A DNA stretch of 64,000 nt from assembly GCA_030648295.1 (NCBI GenBank), contig JAUSID010000253.1, positions 62,001 through 126,000 on the forward strand, read 5' to 3'. Under the pieces are notes generated by a model. That model saw only the letters and a program-made list of their open reading frames with translations, did not search any database and was not told where the DNA came from. This DNA is from Opitutaceae bacterium (lineage in GTDB: Bacteria; Verrucomicrobiota; Verrucomicrobiia; Opitutales; Opitutaceae). This document shows positions 50,291 to 58,934 of the stretch, in pieces. Position 1 is the stretch's first letter. The number at the start of each line of letters is the position of its first letter. The translations under genes were made by a program, and so were the position numbers.

Positions 50291-53200
50291 AAAAGTTCCT
50301 TTTACCCCCAGCGAGAAATACACGCCGTATTCGCGGTGCTGGCGTGGTTTCGCGTAATCGGGCGTCTGCGAGCCGTAGCGCAGATTGGAGATGTACTCGT
50401 TCGTCACGTTTCGTGCGTTCGCCGTCAGCGCCAGATTCTTCCACATCTGATAATCGACACTGAGGTCGAGCGTGAGCCGCGCCTTCGTGTGGTTGAAGGC
50501 GTCCGGCCCAAATTGCGCGAACGCCGCGCCCTTCTGTTCGCCGCGGTAATTCCACTTCGTGACGATCGTCACCGGCTTCCGGCTGAACGTGACGCCCCAG
50601 TTCACGTTCTCCGGGATGAAACCCGCGAAGTCCGCCTGCCGGCTGCCCTCGAGCTTCAGCTTGGTCGCGTTCAGGAAAACCGTGAAGTGCCGCCCCCAGC
50701 CCCCGAGCGGCTGCAACGAATGCCGCAGGTTGAATTCCGCGCCCGTCACGCGCGCATTGCCCGAGTTGTACTTCGTCGAAAGCTGCCAGCCCACATACTG
50801 GCGATCGATGCCGAGGGCGTCCAGGTCCTCGGCCGTCGCGATTCTCACGTCGGAGGCGAAGAAATTGGCGATGTCCTTCACGAATAGACCCGCGCTGATC
50901 ACGCCGCCCTGATCGGTGTAATACTCCAGCGACAAATCGTAATTGTCCGCGGTCCACGGCCGCAGTCCCGTGTTCCGGATGTCGATCGTCCCGCGAATCA
51001 CGCTCGGATCGAGGCTCTGCGATTCGTCGAGATCACGCTCGTTGATGACGGAGTTCGGAATGACCTCGTTGAAATCCGGGCGTCCGTACGTTTTCGCATA
51101 TGCCAGCCGCGCCTGAAAGTTGTCCGTGATGCTGTAGGTCACGTGCAGGCTTGGATAGTAGCCGTGGTAAGAGCGGCTCGCCTCGGAAGCGCGTTCACGG
51201 CGCGTAAGCCGCAGTTCCTCCATCGATCCCACCGCGCCGGCCTCGGCCAGTCGAATCCGCTGGCCACGCGCGTCGCGCATGAAGGTTCCATTCGGATTGC
51301 GCGCAAACACGGCGCCCGGCTCGTACACCGGCCCCTGCCCTGCGTCCGTTGTGCGCTCGTAACGAACCCCGGTGAGAAGGTTGAGCCGGTTCTTGAACAG
51401 CCGCGCCTCCGCCTGCGCATAGAACGCCGACGCCTTTTCGCGGATGTGTTCCGAGTTGGTAATGCGAAACTGCTCCGCGGTGACCGTCTGCGCGGGCGTC
51501 ATCGTGAACAAACCCGGATTCTCCTGATACGCCTGCCATGCGCGATGCTTTGAAATCCACGGTGGGACCCTGGTGCCAAAATACGAATTTCGATCCGAAT
51601 ACACCTCGTTCTTGAACCGTGCGGCCGAGAAATCCCCGTCGACGCCGTTGTAAGTCCGCACCGGACTGGTGCGCCGGTGGTCGCGTTCCTGCACGCGCTG
51701 CAACCCGCCGACCTGGAGCGACGCGGGCACCGGCAGGAATGCGAGCCGGTGCCGTATGTTTAAATCGCCGCCCAAGATGTCATCGCTCACATCGCGGCTC
51801 ATCGCCGTCGCGGTGTTTAGCCGGTAATTGTTGACGTCGTAGATGTCCATTTCGCGGCCGCTGTTGTCGAACGCCTGGATGATGTTCGGCCGGATGGCGT
51901 TGATGTCGTCGAAGACGATCCGGACCGGCGTGGCGAACGTGACGCCGAGGGCGGCGAAATTCCCCTCATCGGTGCTGCGAAACTTGTTCGATGACGCCGA
52001 ACGGTTGAGCCCGGTCTCCACCCTCCAGGCACCATTGTCGAAGCGGTAGCGGAGGTTTGCCGAGTTCACCGCCTCGTACCGCGTCATGAAATTTCCACTA
52101 CCCAGCGTGATCGCACCGCGGCCGGTGGCGCCGGAAGTCGAGCGCTCGCTGAACGTCAGCGGAATTCCTCCCGCGGACGCCGCGATGGTGGGCGTGCCGT
52201 TCGTGCCGGCGCTCACGTCCAGGCTCTGGTGGCCCCAGAACGCCTCGTAGCGATTGGCCATGAGCCCGAGGCTCAGGACCGAGTTCGGCGTCACGCGCCA
52301 GTCCGCCTTCACGCTGAGCGACTCGCGGTGAATGTCCTTGGAGCCGTCGTTCACGCCGTACTGCTGGAAAAACGGCCGCGTGACGGATGCGCCGGTGGCG
52401 GTGCCGGCCGCATTGTACGTCAGCGTCGAATGATCCTCCTCGCCGGCGGAGTCCGACATGTTCCCGGTGACGACGATGCCGAAATTCCGATTCACCGGCA
52501 GCGTGGTGTCGAAATCGAACCCGGGCAGTATCTTGTAGCGTCTTTCCTCATACGAATGCGGCCGGCGGCGCAGGGTGAGGTTGTCGCCATTGCCGGCGAT
52601 GTAAGCCCGGTAGCGAAACTGGGCGCGGCTGCGCTCGAACGCGCTCTTGCTGACCATGTTCAACGAACCCGACATCGAATCCGCCGGCGTCGACGGCGTG
52701 GGCACCTTCGTCACCTCGATCCGCGACACGTTGTTGATCGCCAGCTGTGAGAACTGGAACGTGCGCGAGGACCCGTTGAAGTTGGCGTTGGCGAGTTGGG
52801 CGCCATCGGCCGAGACCACGGTCAGGTTGGTCGCAAACCCGCGCAACGACACCGTGTTGATCTGCGAGTCGTCGTAGTCGCCCGTGACGCCGGGGAGAAA
52901 CTTCAGGAACTCGCCGACATTGCCCTCGGCCATGTCGCCAAACGAATCCGTCGGCACCACGTTCTTGATGTTCGCCGCGAACCGCTGCTCGTTGATCGCG
53001 AGCGAGTCGCCCTCGGTCTGCGGCGAGGTGGAAACGACAAACGAATCGAGCTTCACCACGCCCGGGTCGCTGCCGTAACGCGCGACATTCGTCAGCTGCA
53101 CATCATGCGTGGCACTGCGACCGGCGGGAACGTCGACCGCGCTTTGGTGCGGATCCAGCCCGGTGTAGAAAACCTCGAGCACGACGGGACCCGATGGCAG

Positions 53201-53440
53201 ATCGGCCAGCCGGTAGGTGCCTGATTCGTCCGTGAACGCGACGCGGTCCGTGCCGCGCACGGTGACGCGCGCATTCGGGAGGAACTGGCCCGTGGCGACA
53301 TTCTGCACGCGACCGGTGATGCTGCCGGGCTGGACAGCGCGCGCGCCCGGCGTGGCATCGCGATCCGCGGCACGGATCGCAATCGAAGAGGCAGCGGCAG
53401 CAACAAAGGCTGCCGCGATGAACGCGGATTTCCGAATCAT
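50288..53440 (-). CDS. TonB-dependent receptor, paralogue of the one at 32-35 kb
   Basis: 1050 residues, the same length as the other receptor. Signal peptide 1-24 (IRKSAFIAAAFVAAAASSIA). CarboxypepD_reg-like domain (TGRVQNVATGQFLPNARVTV, FTDESGTYRLADLPSGPVVL). TonB-box-like VVKLDSFVVSTSP at about 128. Plug domain (NVVPTDSFGDMAEGNVGEFL, RGFATNLTVVSADGAQLANA, RIEVTKVPTPSTPADSMSG). Beta-barrel ending GVKGTF. The first 120 residues are clearly homologous to the paralogue, but the plug has an extra DGAQL-type loop, so the ligands probably differ. The ATG at 53438-53440 fits the signal peptide. It faces the divergent Gfo/Idh/MocA gene. Confidence 0.92.
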   Translation of the reverse strand: MIRKSAFIAAAFVAAAASSIAIRAADRDATPGARAVQPGSITGRVQNVATGQFLPNARVTVRGTDRVAFTDESGTYRLADLPSGPVVLEVFYTGLDPHQSAVDVPAGRSATHDVQLTNVARYGSDPGVVKLDSFVVSTSPQTEGDSLAINEQRFAANIKNVVPTDSFGDMAEGNVGEFLKFLPGVTGDYDDSQINTVSLRGFATNLTVVSADGAQLANANFNGSSRTFQFSQLAINNVSRIEVTKVPTPSTPADSMSGSLNMVSKSAFERSRAQFRYRAYIAGNGDNLTLRRRPHSYEERRYKILPGFDFDTTLPVNRNFGIVVTGNMSDSAGEEDHSTLTYNAAGTATGASVTRPFFQQYGVNDGSKDIHRESLSVKADWRVTPNSVLSLGLMANRYEAFWGHQSLDVSAGTNGTPTIAASAGGIPLTFSERSTSGATGRGAITLGSGNFMTRYEAVNSANLRYRFDNGAWRVETGLNRSASSNKFRSTDEGNFAALGVTFATPVRIVFDDINAIRPNIIQAFDNSGREMDIYDVNNYRLNTATAMSRDVSDDILGGDLNIRHRLAFLPVPASLQVGGLQRVQERDHRRTSPVRTYNGVDGDFSAARFKNEVYSDRNSYFGTRVPPWISKHRAWQAYQENPGLFTMTPAQTVTAEQFRITNSEHIREKASAFYAQAEARLFKNRLNLLTGVRYERTTDAGQGPVYEPGAVFARNPNGTFMRDARGQRIRLAEAGAVGSMEELRLTRRERASEASRSYHGYYPSLHVTYSITDNFQARLAYAKTYGRPDFNEVIPNSVINERDLDESQSLDPSVIRGTIDIRNTGLRPWTADNYDLSLEYYTDQGGVISAGLFVKDIANFFASDVRIATAEDLDALGIDRQYVGWQLSTKYNSGNARVTGAEFNLRHSLQPLGGWGRHFTVFLNATKLKLEGSRQADFAGFIPENVNWGVTFSRKPVTIVTKWNYRGEQKGAAFAQFGPDAFNHTKARLTLDLSVDYQMWKNLALTANARNVTNEYISNLRYGSQTPDYAKPRQHREYGVYFSLGVKGTF

Positions 53441-53926
53441 TTGCTTGGGGTGTTCGTTGGCGCGCCGCGCCGTCCACCCAGACGATGGGGCGCGGGATCG
53501 AGGTCGACACTTCATTCTACGGCAGGCGTCGCAACACAAGGGGAAAGGACCAAATGCGACGCAGTCCGGATCGAAAAGCTCACCTGCCATTGAGAAACCT
53601 CGTGCGCGACGTGTAGGTTGCGCGCTCGCCGCGCAACAACAGTCCGAGCCGAGTTGCGAGCAACCCGTTCAATGTCGGACGTCACGTCTTCCCGTCGTGG
53701 CGTGGCGAGCACGCCACCTACAATTGTGGAACTGCCGCAGGGCGTCATGCGGGCGCGCGAATCTCGCTCCCATTTATCAACGTCGACTTGGCGGCGGGTG
53801 CGGCTTACGACTGCGGGCGATAGATTCCCTGATCCAGCCAGCGTATCATGCATCACCAGCGCCGCCCGGCGAAATGAGCGTTCCACCCATCCCGCCGCCT
53901 CGCGTCACTGGAGAAAAACCTTCGCC
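53441..53926. other. Divergent intergenic gap with palindromic element
   Basis: 486 bp between the TonB receptor and the oxidoreductase. It contains the composite R8 element at 53613-53722. The remaining DNA has no defined feature. Confidence 0.6.
53613..53722 (+). repeat. Palindromic repeat R8, composite copy 2
   Basis: Left hairpin GTAGGTTGCGCGCTCGCCGC then GCAAC (53613-53637), right hairpin GTGGCGTGGCGAGCACGCCA then CCTAC (53698-53722). The outer GTAGGT and ACCTAC ends are complementary, so this looks like one element bounded by two related stems. Confidence 0.75.
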
Positions 53927-55210
53927 ATGAAAACAAATCTCTCCCGCCGCGAATTCCTGCGTGCCGGCGCCGCCGTTTCGGCCGGCACCTTGCTGCTCCC
54001 CCGCACCGCTCATGCCGCCGGTTCCGACGTCGTCCGCGTCGCCATGATTGGCTGCGGAAGCCGCGGCACGAAAGACGCGATCGATTGCCTGAAATCCGAC
54101 CCCGGCGTCGTCATCGTCGCGATGGCCGACATGTTTCAGGACCGGATCAACTCGTCGCTGGCGCAACTGAAGAAGGAGTTCGCCGCCCGCGTGAAGGTGA
54201 CGCCCGAGACCACTTTTCTCGGCTTCGATGCGTACAAAAAAGTCATGGCGATGCGCGAGGTGGACATCGTGCTGCTGCTGACGCCGCCGGGTTTCCGTCC
54301 GCCAATGGTGCGGGCGGCCGTCGAGGCGGGAAAACACATCTTCATGGAGAAGCCGGGCGCGGTGGATCCCGTGGGCATTCGATCGCTCTTTGCATCGTCG
54401 GACCTTGCCGATCAGAAGCGGCTCTCGATTGTGGTCGGCACGCAGCAGCGCTGGCAGCCGCATTACCAGGAACTGATGCGGCGGGTTCACGCCGGTGAAC
54501 TCGGCGACATCGTCGGCGGCCAGGCGTATTGGAACTGGGGCAGTTCGAAATGGCACTGGGAGCCGCGCAAGCCGGGCTGGTCCGACATGGAATGGCAGAT
54601 CCGCTGCTGGCCGTATTTCACGTGGCTGTCGGGCGATCACATCGTCGAGCAGCACCTGCACAACATGGACGTGATCAACTGGGCCATGGGCACGCATCCG
54701 GTTTCCTGCCTCGGGATGGGCGGACGCCAGACGCGCACCGGCCCGGAGTTCGGCCACATCTACGATCACTTCACGGTGGAATATGAATACCCGAATGGCG
54801 CCCGCGTCATGAGCATGTGCTCTCAAATCGAGGGTTCCACCCCGCGCGTGGGCGAGCGCGTGCTGTGCGCGAAGGGCGCGACCGTGACCGACCGCTCGAT
54901 GGGCTACATCCAGGACAGCAAAGGAAAAAAGGTGTACACCTTCGACGGCGCGATCCACAGCGGCGAGGTCGCGCAGTTCGCGAACCTCATTCGCAGCATT
55001 CGCGACGGCAAACCAATCAACGAGTGCCGGCGCCTTGCCGAGAGCACGATGACGGTGATCCTCGGACGGATGAGCGCCTACACCGGCCGCGCGTTGAAGT
55101 GGGATTGGGCCATGACGGCGTCGACGCTCGATCTCTCGCGACCGAAATACGAACTCGGCAGCCTCGCCGTGGATCCCGTCGCCATTCCGGGCAAGACCGC
55201 GCTGATCTGA
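53927..55210 (+). CDS. Tat-exported Gfo/Idh/MocA-family oxidoreductase
   Basis: 427 residues. Twin-arginine signal SRREFLRAGAAVSAGTLLLP (5-24), ending near AHAAG. Rossmann domain with VRVAMIGCGSRGTKDAI (NAD(P)-binding glycines) and VVIVAMADMFQDRI. EAGKHIFMEKPGAVDP contains the conserved EKP. The C-terminal sheet has GTQQRWQPHYQELMRRVHAG, GDHIVEQHLHNMDVINWAMG and GEVAQFANLIRSIRDGKPI. It is a sugar or sugar-like dehydrogenase, possibly acting in the periplasm with a tightly bound cofactor as in glucose-fructose oxidoreductase. The substrate is unknown. The ATG at 53927 gives the Tat signal; upstream frame was rejected. Confidence 0.9.
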   Translation: MKTNLSRREFLRAGAAVSAGTLLLPRTAHAAGSDVVRVAMIGCGSRGTKDAIDCLKSDPGVVIVAMADMFQDRINSSLAQLKKEFAARVKVTPETTFLGFDAYKKVMAMREVDIVLLLTPPGFRPPMVRAAVEAGKHIFMEKPGAVDPVGIRSLFASSDLADQKRLSIVVGTQQRWQPHYQELMRRVHAGELGDIVGGQAYWNWGSSKWHWEPRKPGWSDMEWQIRCWPYFTWLSGDHIVEQHLHNMDVINWAMGTHPVSCLGMGGRQTRTGPEFGHIYDHFTVEYEYPNGARVMSMCSQIEGSTPRVGERVLCAKGATVTDRSMGYIQDSKGKKVYTFDGAIHSGEVAQFANLIRSIRDGKPINECRRLAESTMTVILGRMSAYTGRALKWDWAMTASTLDLSRPKYELGSLAVDPVAIPGKTALI

Positions 55211-55707
55211 AGCGGCAATCCGGGATTTCCGGGCGTAATTTGGAATTGGAGACACGGTGCCGTCCAAAGCGCCGAGCGAGGAACGTGCCCAGACGGTGTG
55301 AAAAGCCTGTCATTCTGAGCGCCAGCGAGGAATCCAGCAGGATACACGCATGCCATCGCGCTGCTGGATTCTTCGCTACGCTCAGAATGACAGGCAGGGG
55401 TGGTATTGAAGAGTTTTCACACCGTCTGTCACGCTCGTAGCCACGGAAGCGCGCGGCCAATCGCCTGGAACGATCGGCCGCGGCGGGGGTGCCGCGGCCC
55501 CAGCATGAATGCGGCTTTGGCGTGGCGTCGTGTCCAAAAAGTGGCTGCGGCTTCCAGCCGCAGATGGGTGCGATGATCGCACATCTGCGTCATTGCGGGT
55601 CATCCGCTTGCGGGCGCCGCGCATCCGGGTCGGGGTGGCAGCCGGCGTCTGCCGTTCAACAAGCCTACGGCCCTCGCCATGAGACGCCCAAGCAACCAGC
55701 GCAACCC
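55211..55707. other. Convergent gap with large palindromes
   Basis: 497 bp between convergent genes. It contains the 137-bp palindrome R7 (55291-55427) and a GC-rich hairpin GGCTGCGGCTTCCAGCCGCA at about 55543-55562 that recurs in part at about 3205. Confidence 0.65.
55291..55427 (+). repeat. Large inverted repeat R7, copy 1
   Basis: Left arm AGACGGTGTGAAAAGCCTGT, CATTCTGAGCGCCAGCGA and GAATCCAGCAG. Right arm CTGCTGGATTC, TCAGAATGACAGG and TTTTCACACCGTCT. The arms pair nearly end to end around a short centre. This CTGTCATTCTGAG-type element is a known dispersed class in bacterial genomes. A collapsed copy is at 58825. Confidence 0.85.
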
Positions 55708-56934
55708 CTACAAACCCGACAGCAGCAGGAACCATGCGGCGTGCGCAGGCGTGGACTTCGTGAGCGATGAATCGAACGTCCCGAGATCCTTTTTCGCGAA
55801 CAGATCGCGCGCCTTCCATTTGCCGCTGAGTCCAACGTCGGCCCCGCGCAGCGTAATCGCCCGCGCCGCCGCCGGATCGCGATTCAACAGCAGCACCGCC
55901 ACTTTGTTTCCGCCAAGTCGCTTGGCCCAAATTTCGGTGCGGCCGTCGACCTTGATCCGGCGGCCCTGCTCCGTCGGGTCCTGGTTGACCGCGATGCACT
56001 CGCGGTTGAGCAGCAGTTCCTTCTCCGCGTTCGTCATCACCCGCGGATCGTTGCCGAGCATCAGCGGCGACGACATCACGCACCAGAGCGCGAAATGCGC
56101 CTTCTGCTCCTCATCGGTCAGGCCCTGCTTGCCGGTGACGAGCATGTCGGGATCGTTCCAATAGCCGTGGCCGCCAAACGCCGCCGCCTCGTTGTTCTGT
56201 TCCGCAATCGCCATGACGCTGAGATGATTCTCCCGCGGCACCGCGTCGTCGAAACCGGCGCCACCGGGATGAATCCTTGAACGGATGTCGTAGGTTGTCC
56301 GCGCCATGTGACCGACATCCGGATACCAGTCGCGGTAGACATAGGCGCTGAGGCTGAAAACGATGTCACGCCCACAATGGGCGAGCCGGTTCGACCACCC
56401 CGCGTACGTTGACTTCACCGCCTCCTCCGTCCAGCCCGGCTCGAATTTGCACTTGTCCAGTTTCAGGAAATCAAGCCCCCACTCGACGAATTGCCTGAGA
56501 TGCGCCTCCTCGTGCCCAAAGCTCCCCACCGCGTCGCCGCCGCAATCGTGGGTGCCCAGCACGACGTGCAGCCCGAACTTCAGTCCTCGGGCATGGGCAT
56601 AATCCGCCAGCCGTTTCATCCCGCCGGGGAACCGCGTTGGGTGCGACACCAGTTCGCCGTTTTGTCCGAGTTTCGTATCCCGCCATCCGCCATCGACGAC
56701 GACGTAACGGTAGCCCGCATCCCGCAAACCGTGCGCAACCATCGCGTCGATCGTCTCCTCCACGACCTTCTCCGAAATGTCCTTTTTCCCGTGCCAGTTC
56801 CAGCTGTTCCAGCCCATCGGTGGTGACTTGGCCAACCCGGTTGGTAGTGCTGCGAAAACGGATACGCTGGAAAAGGTTGCCATCCAGATGGCGAGAACGG
56901 AAAGACGCGTGACATGGGCGAGCGCGCACGACAT
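55708..56934 (-). CDS. Alpha-galactosidase, GH27
   Basis: 408 residues. Signal peptide about 8-28 (LSVLAIWMATFSSVSVFA). GH27/melibiase barrel: SPPMGWNSWNWHG, MVAHGLRDAGYRYVVVDGGW, GLKFGLHVVLGTHDCGG, EWGLDFLKLDKC with nucleophile Asp160, RTTYDIRSRI with the likely acid/base Asp216, and GHGYWNDPDMLVTGKQGLTD. A C-terminal beta domain ends at LLLSGL. It removes terminal alpha-galactose, or alpha-N-acetylgalactosamine in a sub-branch, with retention. Exported. The ATG at 56932-56934 lies close to the signal peptide; another Met is 9 bp upstream. Confidence 0.93.
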   Translation of the reverse strand: MSCALAHVTRLSVLAIWMATFSSVSVFAALPTGLAKSPPMGWNSWNWHGKKDISEKVVEETIDAMVAHGLRDAGYRYVVVDGGWRDTKLGQNGELVSHPTRFPGGMKRLADYAHARGLKFGLHVVLGTHDCGGDAVGSFGHEEAHLRQFVEWGLDFLKLDKCKFEPGWTEEAVKSTYAGWSNRLAHCGRDIVFSLSAYVYRDWYPDVGHMARTTYDIRSRIHPGGAGFDDAVPRENHLSVMAIAEQNNEAAAFGGHGYWNDPDMLVTGKQGLTDEEQKAHFALWCVMSSPLMLGNDPRVMTNAEKELLLNRECIAVNQDPTEQGRRIKVDGRTEIWAKRLGGNKVAVLLLNRDPAAARAITLRGADVGLSGKWKARDLFAKKDLGTFDSSLTKSTPAHAAWFLLLSGL

Positions 56935-57214
56935 GGGAGACATGGGAGACGGCAGACCGCCGGTCGCGTCAATCAAGTTCCCGCCGGCAGCGCACCACCC
57001 CGCGGCACGGTTCGGCTCATCCGGACCGTCGCCAGCGATTGGTCGCCGAACGCGCGCCCGTTCAGCGTTGTTTCAATCGCGATTCAAGCCACGCCCTTAA
57101 CCCGGATCGCGTTACCGCCGCGAACCAACTGTCGCCGATGGATGTCGGAAAAGCCGGACCTGGCGGCAGAATTGCCCGTCGCCCACCGGGCGCCAACGTG
57201 CCGTCCGCGTCGGC

Positions 57215-57511
57215 TCACTCGCAGAATCGAACTTCGACGGGCCGTCGTCCCGAACGCCGACGACGGGCCGGCTCTTCCCAGCGCGCGATCGTGGCGTTCA
57301 GATAGGCCAGCTGGCGCTCCAGGAAGGCAATGTCGGTCTTGAAGTTCAGCTCGGTGCGTCGGCTCAGCTCCTCCCGCTTTTTCTTCGCCAGCGTGAACCG
57401 CCACGCCGGCGAGTTCCGATACTCGCGCAACTTGCGCTCGACGGATTTGATCGCGGCGCGAATGCCCTCGTGTTTGGCGTTCGGCCCAAATTCAATCCGC
57501 CGATGCCTCAT
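57215..57511 (-). CDS. Small basic coiled-coil hypothetical protein
   Basis: 98 residues starting MRHRRIEFGPNAKHEGIRAA. Rich in Arg/Lys/Glu with predicted helices (AIKSVERKLREYRNSPAWRF, LAKKKREELSRRTELNFKTD, AFLERQLAYLNATIARWEEP) and a basic tail. No family recognised. The start at 57509-57511 overlaps the start of the divergent plus-strand gene by 9 bp; the frame could also begin at 57559 inside that gene. The open frame with plausible helical composition supports a real gene, but it is small. Confidence 0.55.
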   Translation of the reverse strand: MRHRRIEFGPNAKHEGIRAAIKSVERKLREYRNSPAWRFTLAKKKREELSRRTELNFKTDIAFLERQLAYLNATIARWEEPARRRRSGRRPVEVRFCE

Positions 57512-58153
57512 GATCCGCACGCCGGTTTCGATCAGGACGTACTTGGACTGATTGAGCACAGCCCGGTCGGGGCCGTGCCGGGAACACCGGCTTATCAGGA
57601 TGCGCTAAAACGGCTGCAGGCGTCACACCAGGTGTATCCGGATGCGGATCACAAGGACGGCTATGTGACCGCGAGAACACTCGCCACGCGCCCGTGTTTC
57701 CACGCCAGCAATCTCGATGCGCTGATCGCCGGCACGATCGACGCGAACGATCTCGAACCCAACGCGAAGATCTTCGACCGCTATGTGGCGGCTTTGCCCG
57801 TGCTGTTGCGCCCGAAAGCGGAGGCCCTGCGTGCCATTGTCGCGGGACGCGCGGTTCACCACCGGGTCCACGGCGGTGTAATCGCGCACGATCCGGTGCA
57901 TACGGTGTTCCTCGTCCCCGGCGCAGGTCCGAATCCGGGAATCCCGGGCAATTATCTGCACGGTTCGGTGCTGCAAGGCGCGTCCGGTTCCGAGGCGACG
58001 GCGTGGGCCGTTCACCTCCATGATCGGGATGATGGCGCGGCGATATTCGAAACCGCGACGATGGCCGGCGCGATGGCGAAACTTCAGGAAGTGATCGCGT
58101 CGGTTCCCTTTCACCTCAGCGAGCTCGAGGCCTTGGGTTTTCGATTGAACTGA
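57503..58153 (+). CDS. Hypothetical protein
   Basis: 216 residues starting MPHDPHAGFDQDVLGLIEHS. Recognisable stretches: VPGTPAYQDALKRLQASHQV, DHKDGYVTARTLATRPCFHA, EALRAIVAGRAVHHRVHGGV and VHTVFLVPGAGPNPGIPGNY. The middle is rich in His. No signal peptide or membrane segment, so probably cytosolic. I cannot assign a family. The start ATG at 57503 is preferred to the one at 57470 because it removes a proline-rich extension that overlaps the divergent gene more deeply. Confidence 0.65.
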   Translation: MPHDPHAGFDQDVLGLIEHSPVGAVPGTPAYQDALKRLQASHQVYPDADHKDGYVTARTLATRPCFHASNLDALIAGTIDANDLEPNAKIFDRYVAALPVLLRPKAEALRAIVAGRAVHHRVHGGVIAHDPVHTVFLVPGAGPNPGIPGNYLHGSVLQGASGSEATAWAVHLHDRDDGAAIFETATMAGAMAKLQEVIASVPFHLSELEALGFRLN

Positions 58154-58190
58154 AGGAACGTGGCCCGCGAATCACGCGGATGGCGCGGAT

Positions 58191-58406
58191 TCACACCACG
58201 CCGGTTTTCCAGCGGCGGTACATTTCCTCGACCTTCGCGCGGGCCCAGGGCGTTTTCCGCAAAAACACCAGGCTCGACCTGATGCTCGGGTCGTAGCGGA
58301 AACAACGGACGTCAACGCGCCGGCCGAGTTCCTCCCAACCAAACTCCGTCACGAGTTCGGTGAGCAGCCGCTCGAGCGTGACACCATGAAGCGGATCGTT
58401 CGGCAT
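58191..58406 (-). CDS. VF530 family small protein (DUF2132)
   Basis: 71 residues, near full length for the family: [60 protein letters not shown]. The block of conserved residues ([31 protein letters not shown]) is diagnostic. VF530 proteins are small winged or helical proteins thought to bind DNA. The function is unknown. The start is the ATG at 58404-58406. It lies 40 bp downstream of the DUF6172 gene in the same direction. Confidence 0.9.
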   Translation of the reverse strand: MPNDPLHGVTLERLLTELVTEFGWEELGRRVDVRCFRYDPSIRSSLVFLRKTPWARAKVEEMYRRWKTGVV

Positions 58407-58446
58407 CGTGAGGTCGCGTCAGAAAAACGGCCGCTCATTCATTCGG

Positions 58447-58740
58447 TCACACCGGCTCCTGCCCCGACCGCTGACCCGGTTGGGCCAGAATTTCGATGTA
58501 GACTTGAGCTCCGCCCGTATTCGCCACCTCGTCGATTTTCGGTCCGAGTTCGGGCAGTTGGCACGGCATGGCGTTCGCCGCGTCGGCGCCCGCCCTGCAC
58601 CTGAACTCCCACTCCGTGAATCCGTCCGGTAGCGGCTTGCGCCGCTCGCGCTTGACGTATTTTCGCACGTCGTTCTTCACCGCTTCGACGACTCGCGCGT
58701 CGACCTTGCCGGGGATTTTGAGCGGGAAAGTTTTCTTCAT
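58447..58740 (-). CDS. DUF6172 family small protein
   Basis: 97 residues: MKKTFPLKIPGKVDARVVEA, VKNDVRKYVKRERRKPLPDG, FTEWEFRCRAGADAANAMPC, TGGAQVYIEILAQPGQR. The RKYxKRERRKPLP and GAxxVYxEILAxPG blocks match the DUF6172 family, widespread in proteobacteria and Verrucomicrobiota without known function. Cytosolic, basic. The ATG at 58738-58740 is clear. Likely in a transcript with the VF530 gene. Confidence 0.85.
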   Translation of the reverse strand: MKKTFPLKIPGKVDARVVEAVKNDVRKYVKRERRKPLPDGFTEWEFRCRAGADAANAMPCQLPELGPKIDEVANTGGAQVYIEILAQPGQRSGQEPV

Positions 58741-58786
58741 GCGGCGGTGACTATCACGGGCGCTGGCAGCGGAACAGCCCTATTCG

Positions 58787-58810
58787 AGGTTTTCGCTGCT
58801 GCGAAAACCT
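58787..58810 (+). repeat. Hairpin repeat R6, copy 2
   Basis: AGGTTTTCGC-TGCT-GCGAAAACCT, identical to the copy at 5809-5832 but without the second pairing partner. Confidence 0.85.
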
Positions 58811-58824
58811 TCCACTCGCTTGCC

Positions 58825-58903
58825 AGACAGTGCGAAAAGCCTGCTTTTGAGCGCCAGCGAAGAATGACTCGCAGGGGTGGTGCGGATGACCTTTCACACC
58901 GTC
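58825..58903 (+). repeat. Repeat R7, collapsed copy
   Basis: AGACAGTGCGAAAAGCCTGC, GAGCGCCAGCGAAGAAT, then GCAGGGGTGGTG and TTTCACACCGTC. This matches both outer ends of the 55291 element with the central palindrome deleted. Confidence 0.75.
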
Positions 58904-58934
58904 GGTACCGCTCGTGGCTACAACGGCGCTCCGC

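Noticed and set aside
57084-57404. Additional minus-strand gene overlapping the small coiled-coil gene
   Set aside because: Arg/Ser-rich composition in another frame of the more plausible 98-residue gene, with no family match.
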